DNA of 64,000 nucleotides from Amycolatopsis sp. EV170708-02-1 (GTDB taxonomy: Bacteria > Actinomycetota > Actinomycetes > Mycobacteriales > Pseudonocardiaceae): assembly GCF_022479115.1 (NCBI RefSeq), contig NZ_CP092497.1, positions 3,038,001 through 3,102,000 of the forward strand, written 5' to 3'. The notes beneath the pieces were generated by a model. The model did not search any database, was not told the origin of the DNA, and was given only the letters and a program-made list of their open reading frames with translations. Numbering within the stretch: position 1 is the stretch's first letter; each line of letters opens with the position of its first letter. Position numbers and translations under genes: made by a program. This document shows positions 33,266 through 41,163 of this stretch, in pieces.

Positions 33266-33823
33266 TCACCGGGTGCGGGCGCGGACGTGGATCCGCTCGC
33301 CCTGTTCGCCGAAGAGGCTGAGCACCTCGACCCGCCCGCGGCCGGTGGCGCCGAACCAATGCGGCGTCCGGCAGTCGAATTCGGCGGCCTCGCCGGGACC
33401 GAGCACGACATCCTGGTCGCCGAGCACGAGCCGCAGCCTGCCACGCAGTACATAGAGCCATTCACGGCCGGTGTGCGTCCGGGTGCGGGGCTCGTCGTCG
33501 CTCGCCGGGATCGTCATCTTGTAGGCGCGGGGCCCGTCCTCGTGCCGGGTGAGCGGGATGAGCACCCGGCCGTCCGAGGGTACGTCGAGCACTCTCGGTG
33601 AGGCGACGATCTCGTCGACGCGCAGGCCCAGCGCGGCGATCACCGGCAGCAGTAACTCCAGGCTCGGCTTGCGCTGCCCGGATTCGAGGCGGGACAGGGT
33701 GCTGGTGGAGATGCCGGTGGCGCGGCTGAGCTCCACCAGCGTCGTGCCTTTCTTTTCCCTGGCACGGCGCAGGCGGGGCGCGATCAGTTCGATCGCCGCG
33801 GTGACGGCGGGCTGGCTCTCCAT
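33266..33823 (-). CDS. XRE-family regulator with cupin sensor domain
   Basis: A 185-residue regulator. The N-terminal HTH_3 domain (about 13-70) has RLRRAREKKGTTLVELSRAT and STSTLSRLESGQRKPS. The C-terminal cupin (about 105-180) has HTGREWLYVLRGRLRLVLGD and PGEAAEFDCRTPHWFGA. Such proteins sense small ligands and often repress neighbouring transport genes. It diverges from the MFS exporter gene, with an 18-bp palindrome between them at 33853. Confidence 0.87.
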   Translation of the reverse strand: MESQPAVTAAIELIAPRLRRAREKKGTTLVELSRATGISTSTLSRLESGQRKPSLELLLPVIAALGLRVDEIVASPRVLDVPSDGRVLIPLTRHEDGPRAYKMTIPASDDEPRTRTHTGREWLYVLRGRLRLVLGDQDVVLGPGEAAEFDCRTPHWFGATGRGRVEVLSLFGEQGERIHVRARTR

Positions 33824-33852
33824 GTCGCCAGCACAGCAGCTCGTCCCGGTTC

Positions 33853-33870
33853 CGGCAAAGTTCTTTGCCG
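33853..33870. promoter_or_regulatory. Palindrome between XRE-cupin and MFS genes
   Basis: CGGCAAA (33853-33859), spacer GTTC, TTTGCCG (33864-33870): a perfect 7-bp inverted repeat in the 77-bp divergent gap. It is the likely operator of the XRE-cupin protein, placed to control both itself and the exporter. Confidence 0.55.
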
Positions 33871-33900
33871 AAACAGCCAGAAGCTCCCGATGCTGGCGCC

Positions 33901-35036
33901 ATGATCGAGACGAAACGCCTCCCCGCCGGGGTCTACCTCCTCGCCTTCAGCCTGTTCGCGATGGGGAGCGCCGAGTTCCTGATGGCCGGGGTCCTGCCCG
34001 CGGCCGCCGCCGATCTCGGCGTCTCCCTGTCCTCCGCGGGCGCGCTCATCACCGCGTTCGCCCTCGGTGTCGTCCTGGGCGGTCCGCCGTTCGCCGTGCT
34101 GAGCTTGAAGTGGCCACGGCGTACGGCGTTGATGACCACGCAGGCCGTCTTCGCCGCCGCCATCGCCGCCGGCCTGCTCGCCGACGACTACTGGATCCTC
34201 CTGGTCACCAGATTCGTCGCCGGTCTCGCCTACGCCGGGTTCTTCGCGGTCGCCACCGTGACCGCGATCAGCCTGGTGACCCCCGATCGCAACGCCCGCG
34301 CCTCCGGCGTCGTCGTCGCCGGGCTCAGCGTCGCCATGGTGGCCGGGGACCGGTGGGCACCCTGCTGAGCAACCTCACGGACTGGACCGGCGGCTTTTGG
34401 GGTGTCGTGACGCTGACCGTCGTGGGCGTGGTCGCGTGCGCCGTCGGACTGCCCGCCACCGCGCCTTCCTCGGAGCCCAGCCTTTCGGGGGAGCTGCGCG
34501 CGATGCGGGCACCGCGCCTTTGGGGCGTCTACGCGATCACCATCCTGAGCACCGCCGCGTACATGGTGTCCTTCAATTACCTGGCGGCGATGCTCGCGGA
34601 CGTCGTTCCCGCGGTCTGGATCCCCGCGGTGCTCGCGCTGTTCGGGATCGGCGCCTTCGTCGGGTTGTCGATCGGCGGCCGGATCTCCGACCGTCGCCCG
34701 CGCCACGCCCTGCTCGGCGGCGGCGCCGGTATCGCGGTCTTCTCGGCGACGCTCGCCCTCTTCGCCACGTCCGTCTGGGTCGTCGTGCCGACGGTGTTCT
34801 TGCTGGGCGTCGCGGCCTTCGTGCTCAATCCGGCGCTCTACGGGCGGGTCTTCACGATCGCCGCCTCCGCCCCGACCCTCGCCGGCGCGACCACGGTGTC
34901 CGCCTTTCAGCTGGGCATCAGTCTCACCCCGGCCTTCGCCGCCGGGGCGCTGAATCTGGGTGCTTCGCTGGCCGCCATCCCGTGGATCGGCGCGGGCCTG
35001 GCGCTGGTCACGGTAGGCCTTGTGCTCGTTTGCTAG
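33901..35036 (+). pseudogene. MFS exporter (AraJ/chloramphenicol-efflux type), interrupted by a 1-nt frameshift
   Basis: From ATG 33901 the protein reads as a drug-efflux MFS member: LLAFSLFAMGSAEFLMAG at residues 13-30 is typical. Near 34345-34350 (GGGGAC) the frame is lost and a stop follows at 34368. The family sequence resumes in another frame as PVGTLLSNLTDWTGGFW and runs to TAG 35036. One base is missing just after the MVAG segment of helix 5. Restored length is about 378 residues with 12 helices. Whether the lesion is real needs read-level evidence. It is likely regulated by the divergent XRE-cupin gene. Confidence 0.75.
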
Positions 35037-35045
35037 CATGCGAGC

Positions 35046-35207
35046 ATGGCTCTGGTCGAGAAACGGCAATTCAACGTCTATCTGCCGCCCGACCTCATCA
35101 AGCGGGTGAAGCACGCGTCGGTCGACGCCGACGAGTCGCTTTCGTCGTTCGTCGAACGGGTGCTGGAGGAGTACCTGCTGCGGACCAGTGAGGAGCGCGA
35201 GCGATGA
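35046..35207 (+). CDS. Small ribbon-helix-helix (CopG/Arc-type) protein
   Basis: A 53-residue protein from ATG 35046. The N-terminal strand KRQFNVYLPPDLIKRVKH is typical of ribbon-helix-helix DNA-binding proteins, followed by two helices (ASVDADESLSSFVERVLEEYLL). Its TGA overlaps the ATG of the VOC gene (ATGA). It could be an autoregulator of the RHH-VOC-MFS operon or an antitoxin-like protein, but no toxin is adjacent. Confidence 0.72.
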   Translation: MALVEKRQFNVYLPPDLIKRVKHASVDADESLSSFVERVLEEYLLRTSEERER

Positions 35208-35551
35208 AGATCATGCCGATCCGCTACAGCGCGGACGTCGAGGCCATGACGCGGTTCTACGAGGTGCTCGGCCTGCGGACCGGGCCGGTTTCGCGCCCCG
35301 GCGGCTGGGTCGAGATGCCCGCCGAGGCCGGGATGCTGGCCATCCACCGGTCGTCCGGCGACGACGTGGGCCGCTGCGAGCTGGCCTTCGAAGTCGGCGA
35401 GCCCCTGGAGGACGTCGCGGAACGTCTGCGGGCGGCCGGATTCGAACCGGGCCCGCCGATGGACGAGGGCTTCGGCCATTCGCTGCGCGTCCAGGATCCC
35501 GACGGGGTCTGGGTGCAGCTCAACCGGTACGACCGCGACCTCTACACGTGA
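35204..35551 (+). CDS. VOC-superfamily protein coupled to the RHH gene
   Basis: A 115-residue VOC protein: IRYSADVEAMTRFYEVLGL at residues 6-24, AGMLAIHRSSGDDVG in the middle and QDPDGVWVQLNRYDRDLY at the end. It overlaps the RHH gene by four bases and the next MFS gene by four (GTGA). Operon partnership with an exporter suggests a role in binding, modifying or resisting a small molecule, as in bleomycin- or fosfomycin-type VOC proteins. Ligand unknown. Confidence 0.83.
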   Translation: MKIMPIRYSADVEAMTRFYEVLGLRTGPVSRPGGWVEMPAEAGMLAIHRSSGDDVGRCELAFEVGEPLEDVAERLRAAGFEPGPPMDEGFGHSLRVQDPDGVWVQLNRYDRDLYT

Positions 35552-36801
35552 CGGGAGTCCGGCTGGCGGTCGGCATCGTCGCGCTCGAATTCGCGGCCGC
35601 CGTCACCGGTTTCGTCGCCTCCACTCTGCTGCCTGTCGTCGCCGGCGATCTCGACGCGAGGAACGACCTCGGCCTCCTGATCGCCGGCTCGACGCTGGGC
35701 CTGTTCGTCGCGCTTCCCTTGGCGAGCAGGGTTCTCGGCAGGCTTGGGCCGCGCGGGACGCTCGCCGTCGGGATGATCGCCTACCTCGGCGGGCTCGGCT
35801 TGGCCGCGTCAGCGCGGACCGCATGGATGTTCGCCCTCGGCCAGTTCTCCGCTGGGCTCGCCAGCGGGCTCCTGGCGATCTTCGGTGTCAGCTCGGCGAT
35901 CCGGCATCTCGACGACCGGCTGCGGATCCGCGTGATCGCGGCGTCTTCGGCGATGTGGATCGTGCCCGCCCTGGTGGGCCCGGCCGCGACCCTCGGCCTG
36001 GAACATCTCGTCGGCTGGCGGTGGACCCTGCTGCTTCCGGTGCCGTTCGTCCTTTTCGGACGGTTGCTGGTCGTGCGCGCCGCCCGCGGTGACGCACCGG
36101 ACGCCGCTTCACGGCCACTGCTGCGGACGCTGTCGGTGCCACTGGGAGCGGCGATCGTCGTGTTCGGCGCGGGTTTCTGGCCACTCGCGCTCGCGGGGGC
36201 GGCGATCACCGCCGCCGGGATGATCGCGATCCTGCCACCTGGCACCGCGCGGCTCCGGCCGGGAACGCCCGCGGCGCTCGGCGCGATGGTGCTGTTCGCG
36301 ATCGGCTATTTCGGCGCGGACAGCCTGATCACCGTGCTCCTGACGAGCGGATTCCAGGTGAGCCTCGGGCAGGCGGCGATCGTGCTGAGTGCCGCCCCGC
36401 TGGGCTGGGCGGTGACCAGCCTCGTGGCGGCCAAGTTCACTTCGGCGCGCTTTCCCGTCGTGGGCCTGGGCCTGACCGCCCTCGGCACCGCGGCCGTGGC
36501 CTTCGGTGGTTCGTTCGCCACGGCCCTCGTCGCCTGGGCGGTCGCCGGAATCGGTGTCGGGCTCGCTTACCCCGGCCTGTATCTCAGAGCCACGACAGCG
36601 GACGCGAGCGGTTTCACCGCCGCGGAACTCGCGACCGCCGTCATCACCGCGGAATGCGTCGGGCAATTGCTGGGACGGGCCGTCGGCGGCGCCTTGAGCT
36701 CGTCCACCAGCGGATTGTTGGCCTCGTACGGGCTTTTCGCGGCCGCCCTGGCGGCGGCCGCGTTCGCCGCGACGCGTCAGTCGATGAGGACGTTCTTGTA
36801 G
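35548..36801 (+). CDS. MFS transporter
   Basis: A 417-residue polytopic protein with about 12 helices. It begins VTGVRLAVGIVALEFAAAVT, and an ALPLASRVLGRLGPRGTLAV loop corresponds to the MFS motif A region between helices 2 and 3. GTG 35548 overlaps the VOC gene's stop. It is the last gene of the RHH-VOC-MFS operon and probably an exporter. The 3' end overlaps the convergent TagC-like gene by 25 bp. Confidence 0.85.
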   Translation: MTGVRLAVGIVALEFAAAVTGFVASTLLPVVAGDLDARNDLGLLIAGSTLGLFVALPLASRVLGRLGPRGTLAVGMIAYLGGLGLAASARTAWMFALGQFSAGLASGLLAIFGVSSAIRHLDDRLRIRVIAASSAMWIVPALVGPAATLGLEHLVGWRWTLLLPVPFVLFGRLLVVRAARGDAPDAASRPLLRTLSVPLGAAIVVFGAGFWPLALAGAAITAAGMIAILPPGTARLRPGTPAALGAMVLFAIGYFGADSLITVLLTSGFQVSLGQAAIVLSAAPLGWAVTSLVAAKFTSARFPVVGLGLTALGTAAVAFGGSFATALVAWAVAGIGVGLAYPGLYLRATTADASGFTAAELATAVITAECVGQLLGRAVGGALSSSTSGLLASYGLFAAALAAAAFAATRQSMRTFL

Positions 36802-37772
36802 AACAGGTTCGCGTAGCGGTTGATGTTGTCCATGCTGCTACGCGACCCGAAACCCATGTACAGCCGGGTTTCCCCGGCCAGGCTCCGGTAGATCCCGAGG
36901 CCCTCCGGCTCGCGGAACACCAGCGACTGCCCCGCCTTGGTCAGCGCGCGGCTCTTCACCGTGCCCGTGTTCATGTCGATACAGGTGACGTAGGAGTTGA
37001 TGTCGGCGGGGTCCGCGTGCCCCGTACCGTCCAATGTGTACAGATACTGGCCGTAGATGGTGTAGCCCTGGAAGGTCACCGGCACGGTGGACAGCGCGGG
37101 CTGCGCGAAATGCGCCAGCGGCGAGCTGAAGTTGCCGGCGGCCGCGGAGGCGAGCGGGTAGACGCTGTAGAACATCTTGCCGCCTTCCTTGCGGCGTACC
37201 GCGATCCGCTTGTTGATCGGATCGGTGGCGCAGGTGATCGTGTCGCTGCCGGTGAGGAACTTCTTCACCGACGGCGTGCCACCGTTGACGAACTTGAACC
37301 GGGCCAGCGCCGTCCCGCGACCGGTGCCCGTGGGACCGTCCGAGTCGCATTCCATCCAGATGTAGGAGTCTGTGCCCACCGGTTCGACACCGATCGACAC
37401 CCCGTGCCCGGCGTTGTTCAGATGCATCGAGCCCTGGATCTCGCCGGAGAAGTTGACCTGGGTGACACACAGGTCGTCCCCGGTGCCGCCGTTGCGGGCG
37501 TTCACGATGAAGATGCGCACGTTCTGGTTGTCGAAGGCGAAGCCCTGCATCACATGATGCGATTCGTGCAGGATCTTGCTGCGGAACTCGTCGTAGGACG
37601 GCTTGGTGAGGTCGAACCGCTTGGACGCCGGCACCGCGGCCGAAGCCGGTCCGGCGAACACCGCGCCGGTGCCGAGCAGCGCCGTCGTCGCGGCGAGACC
37701 ACCGCCGGCGCGGAGCAGGGAACGCCGGGAGAACGGGGATCGGACGGGATCCGGGGGCACCTGCTCGGACAT
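36777..37772 (-). CDS. Tat-exported TagC/phage-RBP-like beta-propeller protein
   Basis: A 331-residue secreted protein. The N-terminus has a twin-arginine signal (SRRSLLRAGGGLAATTALL, cleavage near ASAAV). The mature part carries KILHESHHVMQGFAFDNQNV near residue 66-85, then repeated short beta-blades, as in the TagC / phage P68 receptor-binding-type propeller also annotated teichoic acid biosynthesis protein C. Actinobacterial members are secreted and poorly understood. Possibly a glycopolymer-binding or hydrolytic protein. Start ATG 37772. Confidence 0.78.
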   Translation of the reverse strand: MSEQVPPDPVRSPFSRRSLLRAGGGLAATTALLGTGAVFAGPASAAVPASKRFDLTKPSYDEFRSKILHESHHVMQGFAFDNQNVRIFIVNARNGGTGDDLCVTQVNFSGEIQGSMHLNNAGHGVSIGVEPVGTDSYIWMECDSDGPTGTGRGTALARFKFVNGGTPSVKKFLTGSDTITCATDPINKRIAVRRKEGGKMFYSVYPLASAAAGNFSSPLAHFAQPALSTVPVTFQGYTIYGQYLYTLDGTGHADPADINSYVTCIDMNTGTVKSRALTKAGQSLVFREPEGLGIYRSLAGETRLYMGFGSRSSMDNINRYANLFYKNVLID

Positions 37773-37859
37773 GGGCGCTCGCCTTCGTCGAGTTTCGCGG
37801 TCCGATCGAAGGTTCTTCACGCTCGTACAAGATTCGTACAAGCCGGCAGTGCGGACAGC

Positions 37860-37896
37860 AAAAAGGGTCCTTCCCGATTCTCTGGGAAAGACCCTT
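37860..37896 (-). terminator. Intrinsic terminator of tRNA-Ala
   Basis: On the minus strand a stem of 7 plus 5 bp with one mismatch (AAGGGTC/GACCCTT and TTCCC/GGGAA) closes an 8-base loop and is followed by five Ts (37864-37860). It lies 10 bp beyond the tRNA 3' end. Its AAGGGTC-type arm resembles the hairpins at 56889 and 62468. Confidence 0.82.
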
Positions 37897-37905
37897 GTTT
37901 CACTG

Positions 37906-37978
37906 TGGAGCTGAGGGGAATCGAACCCCTGACCTTCTCGATGCGAACGAGACGCGCTACCAACTGCGCTACAGCCCC
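37906..37978 (-). tRNA. tRNA-Ala (anticodon CGC)
   Basis: A 73-nt cloverleaf on the minus strand: acceptor GGGGCTG/CAGCTCC, D stem GCGC/GCGC, anticodon stem TCTCG/CGAGA with loop TTCGCAT (anticodon CGC, reading GCG), T stem AGGGG/CCCCT with loop TTCGATT, discriminator A. CCA is not encoded. It is followed by an intrinsic terminator, and there is no sign of an element inserted at its 3' end. Confidence 0.95.
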
Positions 37979-38049
37979 TGGTGAAGCTTGCCCCTCGTTT
38001 GGAGCTCCATGAGCCTATCAGTGGCCCATGGAGCCCCGAAACGCGGGGG

Positions 38050-38865
38050 TCATTCTCCGGCGGCCCGGCGGAAAGGCCTGGTCCCGGGCTCGTCGAGCTC
38101 GTGGAAGGCCGGGTCCTCGTCGTCGAGGTCGACGACGACGGCTTGGCGCCGGAGGCGGGACATCGGGGACGGTTTGCGTTCCACGACGGCCGGGCGTTCG
38201 GTGGCGACGACCTCGATGTCCTCACGGGACTCGTGCGCATCGTGGTCTTCGTCGTCGACGAGGGAGCGTCGCGGGGCGCGGGTGTTGTTGAAGCGGGCGA
38301 GGCGGCGCTGCCGGATGTCGTTCTCGATGCGGACCTGGCGGCGCAAGTACGCCAGGTAGCCGATGAGGACAGCGTCGACGACACCGTTGGCCCACCAGAC
38401 CGTCGGGGTCAAGAATCCGGCGACGGCCGCGGTGGTGACCACCAGTACCAGGAGTGCGATGACGACCCGCTGCCGGAACGCGTACTTGGCGCGCGCGGCG
38501 ATGTCCGCCGCTTCCGGGTCGAATCCGCCGCGGCCGGGCCGGTAGCCGGCGCCTTGGCGTTCTCTTTCCGGGCGGGCCGTGTGCGAGGGCTGGGGAAGCG
38601 GTTCGGCTTCCGGTGCCTCGTCCTCGAGGTCGGCGTCGAGCTCCGCCTCGAGTTCGGCCAGGTCGTCTTCTACCGATGGTTCCGTGTTTTCCGCCATCGC
38701 GAACTCCTCCGGTCCCTCGTGGCGTGTGCTCCCGCTCCGCACGACTCGCGCCGCCAAGGCCGAGTCCGTCGTCCGTGCGACCTGCTGGCGCTTGCGGGCG
38801 ACCATGGGCACGAGAACGACGAGCCATGCCGCTGCGAGCGCGACGATGATCACCGAACTGGGCAT
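38050..38865 (-). CDS. glpR: Divisome membrane protein GlpR/SepX
   Basis: A 271-residue protein with an N-terminal membrane helix (SVIIVALAAAWLVVLVPMVAR, shown in part, residues 4-22), a long acidic/disordered stretch (about 58-110), two further helices (near 133-150 and 157-172) and a charged C-terminal tail. This layout and the neighbourhood (rimJ, moeA/glp, 5-FCL, UDP-glucose pyrophosphorylase) match GlpR of corynebacteria and SepX of Streptomyces, which tether the MoeA-like Glp protein at the FtsZ division site. Start ATG 38865. Confidence 0.8.
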   Translation of the reverse strand: MPSSVIIVALAAAWLVVLVPMVARKRQQVARTTDSALAARVVRSGSTRHEGPEEFAMAENTEPSVEDDLAELEAELDADLEDEAPEAEPLPQPSHTARPERERQGAGYRPGRGGFDPEAADIAARAKYAFRQRVVIALLVLVVTTAAVAGFLTPTVWWANGVVDAVLIGYLAYLRRQVRIENDIRQRRLARFNNTRAPRRSLVDDEDHDAHESREDIEVVATERPAVVERKPSPMSRLRRQAVVVDLDDEDPAFHELDEPGTRPFRRAAGE

Positions 38866-38961
38866 CTCCCGTCACCTCCCCCGATCCACTGCTGTAGTCA
38901 CGCTAGCCACAACAGTCACACACGCCGCGCAGACTCGCCGGTTTCGATCACGGAAAATGCA

Positions 38962-38977
38962 TCACCAAATTAGGTGA
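38962..38977. promoter_or_regulatory. Small palindrome in the glpR promoter
   Basis: TCACC, six AT-rich bases, GGTGA: a 5-bp inverted repeat inside an unusually AT-rich patch, about 97 bp before the glpR ATG. It could be an operator. A nearby GGTAACGCGGTCAC (38992-39005) resembles half-sites of MtrA-type regulators. Both are weak signals. Confidence 0.3.
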
Positions 38978-39026
38978 ATCTCACAGCTTGTGGTAACGCG
39001 GTCACGGGAACGGCCCGGTGACGGGG

Positions 39027-39698
39027 TCAAACGCGCTCCGCGAGGCCCTTCGAGACGAGCCGGGAGACCAGTCCGTCACCGGTCTCCTCCTTGGTGACGG
39101 CGTAGCAGAAATGGTCCCGCCAGCCACCCGCGACATCGAGATAGCGCTCGAAAAGACCCTCCTGCCGGTAGCCCGCTTTGGCGAGAACCCGCAGGCTGGG
39201 GGTGTTTTCGGGGCGGACGGTCGCCTCGAGGCGGTGCAGTCCGCCGAAGTCGAAGACATGGTCGGTGACGAGGGCGACGGCGCCGGTCGCGACGCCGCCG
39301 CGGACGATCTCCGATGACACCCAGTAGCCGATCCAGGCGGATCGGAGCGACGCCCGGATGACGTTACCCACAGTGATCTGTCCGGCGAAGCGTCCGTCCA
39401 CCGTGATGGTGAACGGGAGACATTGACCGCGCCTGGCCAGGCCGCGCAATGCCAGCCACTGGGACGGCCATGACCAGTACGCGTTGCGATCCGGCCATGG
39501 CCCGATACCGGTCGGTTCCCACATTTCCAGGTGCTCGCGATCGCGCAGCCGGACGCGGCTCCACTCGCCGGCGTCGCGGAGGCGGACCGGCCGGACGGCG
39601 AGGATCCCGGCGGGCACCCGGAGCGGGCCCAGCTTCGCGGGCCAGCCCGGATGCCTGCTCTCGATCGGATACGCGACGCCGGAAATCGGTGCGCCCAT
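39027..39698 (-). CDS. rimJ: GNAT acetyltransferase, RimJ type
   Basis: A 223-residue acetyltransferase of the RimJ/RimL group that acetylates protein N-termini or amino groups from acetyl-CoA. The acetyl-CoA loop region reads SSEIVRGGVATGAVALV near residue 129-145, followed by RLEATVRPENTPSLRVLAKAG in part (NTPSLRVLAKAGY), the conserved ending of RimJ-like proteins. The ATG overlaps the stop of the moeA/glp gene by one base (TAATG). This order is the same as Rv0994-Rv0995 in M. tuberculosis. Confidence 0.87.
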   Translation of the reverse strand: MGAPISGVAYPIESRHPGWPAKLGPLRVPAGILAVRPVRLRDAGEWSRVRLRDREHLEMWEPTGIGPWPDRNAYWSWPSQWLALRGLARRGQCLPFTITVDGRFAGQITVGNVIRASLRSAWIGYWVSSEIVRGGVATGAVALVTDHVFDFGGLHRLEATVRPENTPSLRVLAKAGYRQEGLFERYLDVAGGWRDHFCYAVTKEETGDGLVSRLVSKGLAERV

Positions 39699-40969
39699 TA
39701 CGCCCGCTGGGCCAGGAAGGTCACCTTGACCTGCTCGCCCGCGGCGACCTCGGTGAGGTCTTCGTCGATGTTGATCAGGCAGTTCGCCTCGGCCAGCGAC
39801 GCGAGCAGATGCGCGCCGGAGGTGCCGAGCGGCTGCACCAGGTATTCGCCGTTGCCCTCGTCGCGCAGCAGTTGCCCGCGCAGGAAACCTTTGCGGCCCT
39901 TGGTCGAGGTGATCGGGGAGAGCAGCCGCGCGCCGACGATCCGGCGATGCGGGTTGCGGGTGCCGCGCGCTGCACGGATCAGCGGGCGGACCAGCACCTC
40001 GAACACGACCAGCGCGCTCATCGGGTTGCCGGGGATCAGGAACGTCGGCACCGAGTCGGGGCCGAGCCTGCCGAAACCCTGCACGGAGCCGGGGTGCATG
40101 GCGACGCGGGTCATGTCGATATGGCCGAGATCGGACAGCGCCGCGTGCACTTCGTCGCCCGCGCTCCCGCCGGCGCCGCCCGCGACGACGACGATCTCCG
40201 ACATCAGCAGGCGGCCTTCGACGATCTCTCGCAGGCGTTTCGGATCGCCCGGGACGATGCCGACGCGGCTCACCTCGGCGCCCGCGTCCCGCGCGGCCGC
40301 GGACAGCGCGTAGGAGTTGACGTCGTAGACCTGCCCGACCGACGGCGTGCGGTCGATGTCGACCAGTTCGTCGCCGACGGAAACGATCGAGACCCGGGGT
40401 CGCGGGTAGACCAGGACCTTCGCGCGACCGACCGCGGCGAGCAGGCCGACCTGGGCCGAGCCGATGGTGTCGCCCTTGCGCACGGCGACGTCGCCGATCT
40501 GCACGTCTTCACCGGTCCGGCGCACGTAACCCGCCGACGGCACCGACCTGTGCACGGTGACCTTGGCCTGGTGACCGTCGGTGTAGGCGGTCGGGACGAC
40601 GGCGTCGGCGAGCGTGGGCAGCGGCGCGCCGGTGTCGACTCGCACGGCCTGTCCCGGCTGCAACCGCCGCGGCTGGCGGGAACCGGCGGCGATCTCGCCG
40701 ACCACCGGCAACTGCACCGGCTCTTGGCCCGCGGAGCGGACGTCGACGCTTCGCACCGCGTAGCCGTCGACGGCGGCCTGGTCGAAACCGGGCAGCGCGT
40801 GTTCGGCGACGACCTCTTCGGCGCACAGGAGGCCTTGGGCCTCGGAGATGGCGACGCGAACCGGACGCGGGCGTACCGCGGCGTCCAGAGTCAGGGAGAT
40901 CTGATCCTCGACGGAACGGAACTGTCCCGCGTCTTCGGTCTCGGCCGCTTCGGCGATGGGTTCCGTCAT
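39698..40969 (-). CDS. glp: MoeA-family gephyrin-like protein, probably divisome component Glp
   Basis: A 423-residue protein with the MoeA domain order: N-terminal domain with VAEHALPGFDQAAVDGYAVR (in part, residues 50-65), MoCF domain with SVGDELVDI and VVVAGGAGGSAGDE, and C-terminal beta domain. Canonical MoeA inserts molybdate into molybdopterin. In this conserved location (next to rimJ and glpR/sepX) the actinobacterial protein acts as Glp, which binds FtsZ and the membrane protein GlpR. A cofactor role cannot be excluded, since a molybdoenzyme is encoded at 12256. Confidence 0.85.
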   Translation of the reverse strand: MTEPIAEAAETEDAGQFRSVEDQISLTLDAAVRPRPVRVAISEAQGLLCAEEVVAEHALPGFDQAAVDGYAVRSVDVRSAGQEPVQLPVVGEIAAGSRQPRRLQPGQAVRVDTGAPLPTLADAVVPTAYTDGHQAKVTVHRSVPSAGYVRRTGEDVQIGDVAVRKGDTIGSAQVGLLAAVGRAKVLVYPRPRVSIVSVGDELVDIDRTPSVGQVYDVNSYALSAAARDAGAEVSRVGIVPGDPKRLREIVEGRLLMSEIVVVAGGAGGSAGDEVHAALSDLGHIDMTRVAMHPGSVQGFGRLGPDSVPTFLIPGNPMSALVVFEVLVRPLIRAARGTRNPHRRIVGARLLSPITSTKGRKGFLRGQLLRDEGNGEYLVQPLGTSGAHLLASLAEANCLINIDEDLTEVAAGEQVKVTFLAQRA

Positions 40970-41022
40970 GACTGGGAGATCTCGATCCGTTCGTTCGACC
41001 AGGCACGCGATGAGGGCCCGTC

Positions 41023-41040
41023 GGTGAACTGAAGTTCACC
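41023..41040. promoter_or_regulatory. Perfect 18-bp palindrome between glp and 5-FCL genes
   Basis: GGTGAACT-GA-AGTTCACC: 8-bp arms around two bases, in the 194-bp divergent gap. It is placed to control the glp-rimJ operon (54 bp from its ATG) and perhaps the 5-FCL gene. The arm GTTCACC equals the half-site of actinobacterial PHO boxes, but those are direct repeats, so another regulator is more likely. Confidence 0.45.
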
Positions 41041-41163
41041 ACCGTTACCAGGAGTGATGCGGTCCGAAGCCGCGGAAATCGCCCGATCGGGCAAGCTCCT
41101 CGTGGTCCGTGCCGCCGGGGTGGTCGCTGCGCCTGTCATAGGCGTGAAGCCTAACCTGACCAC

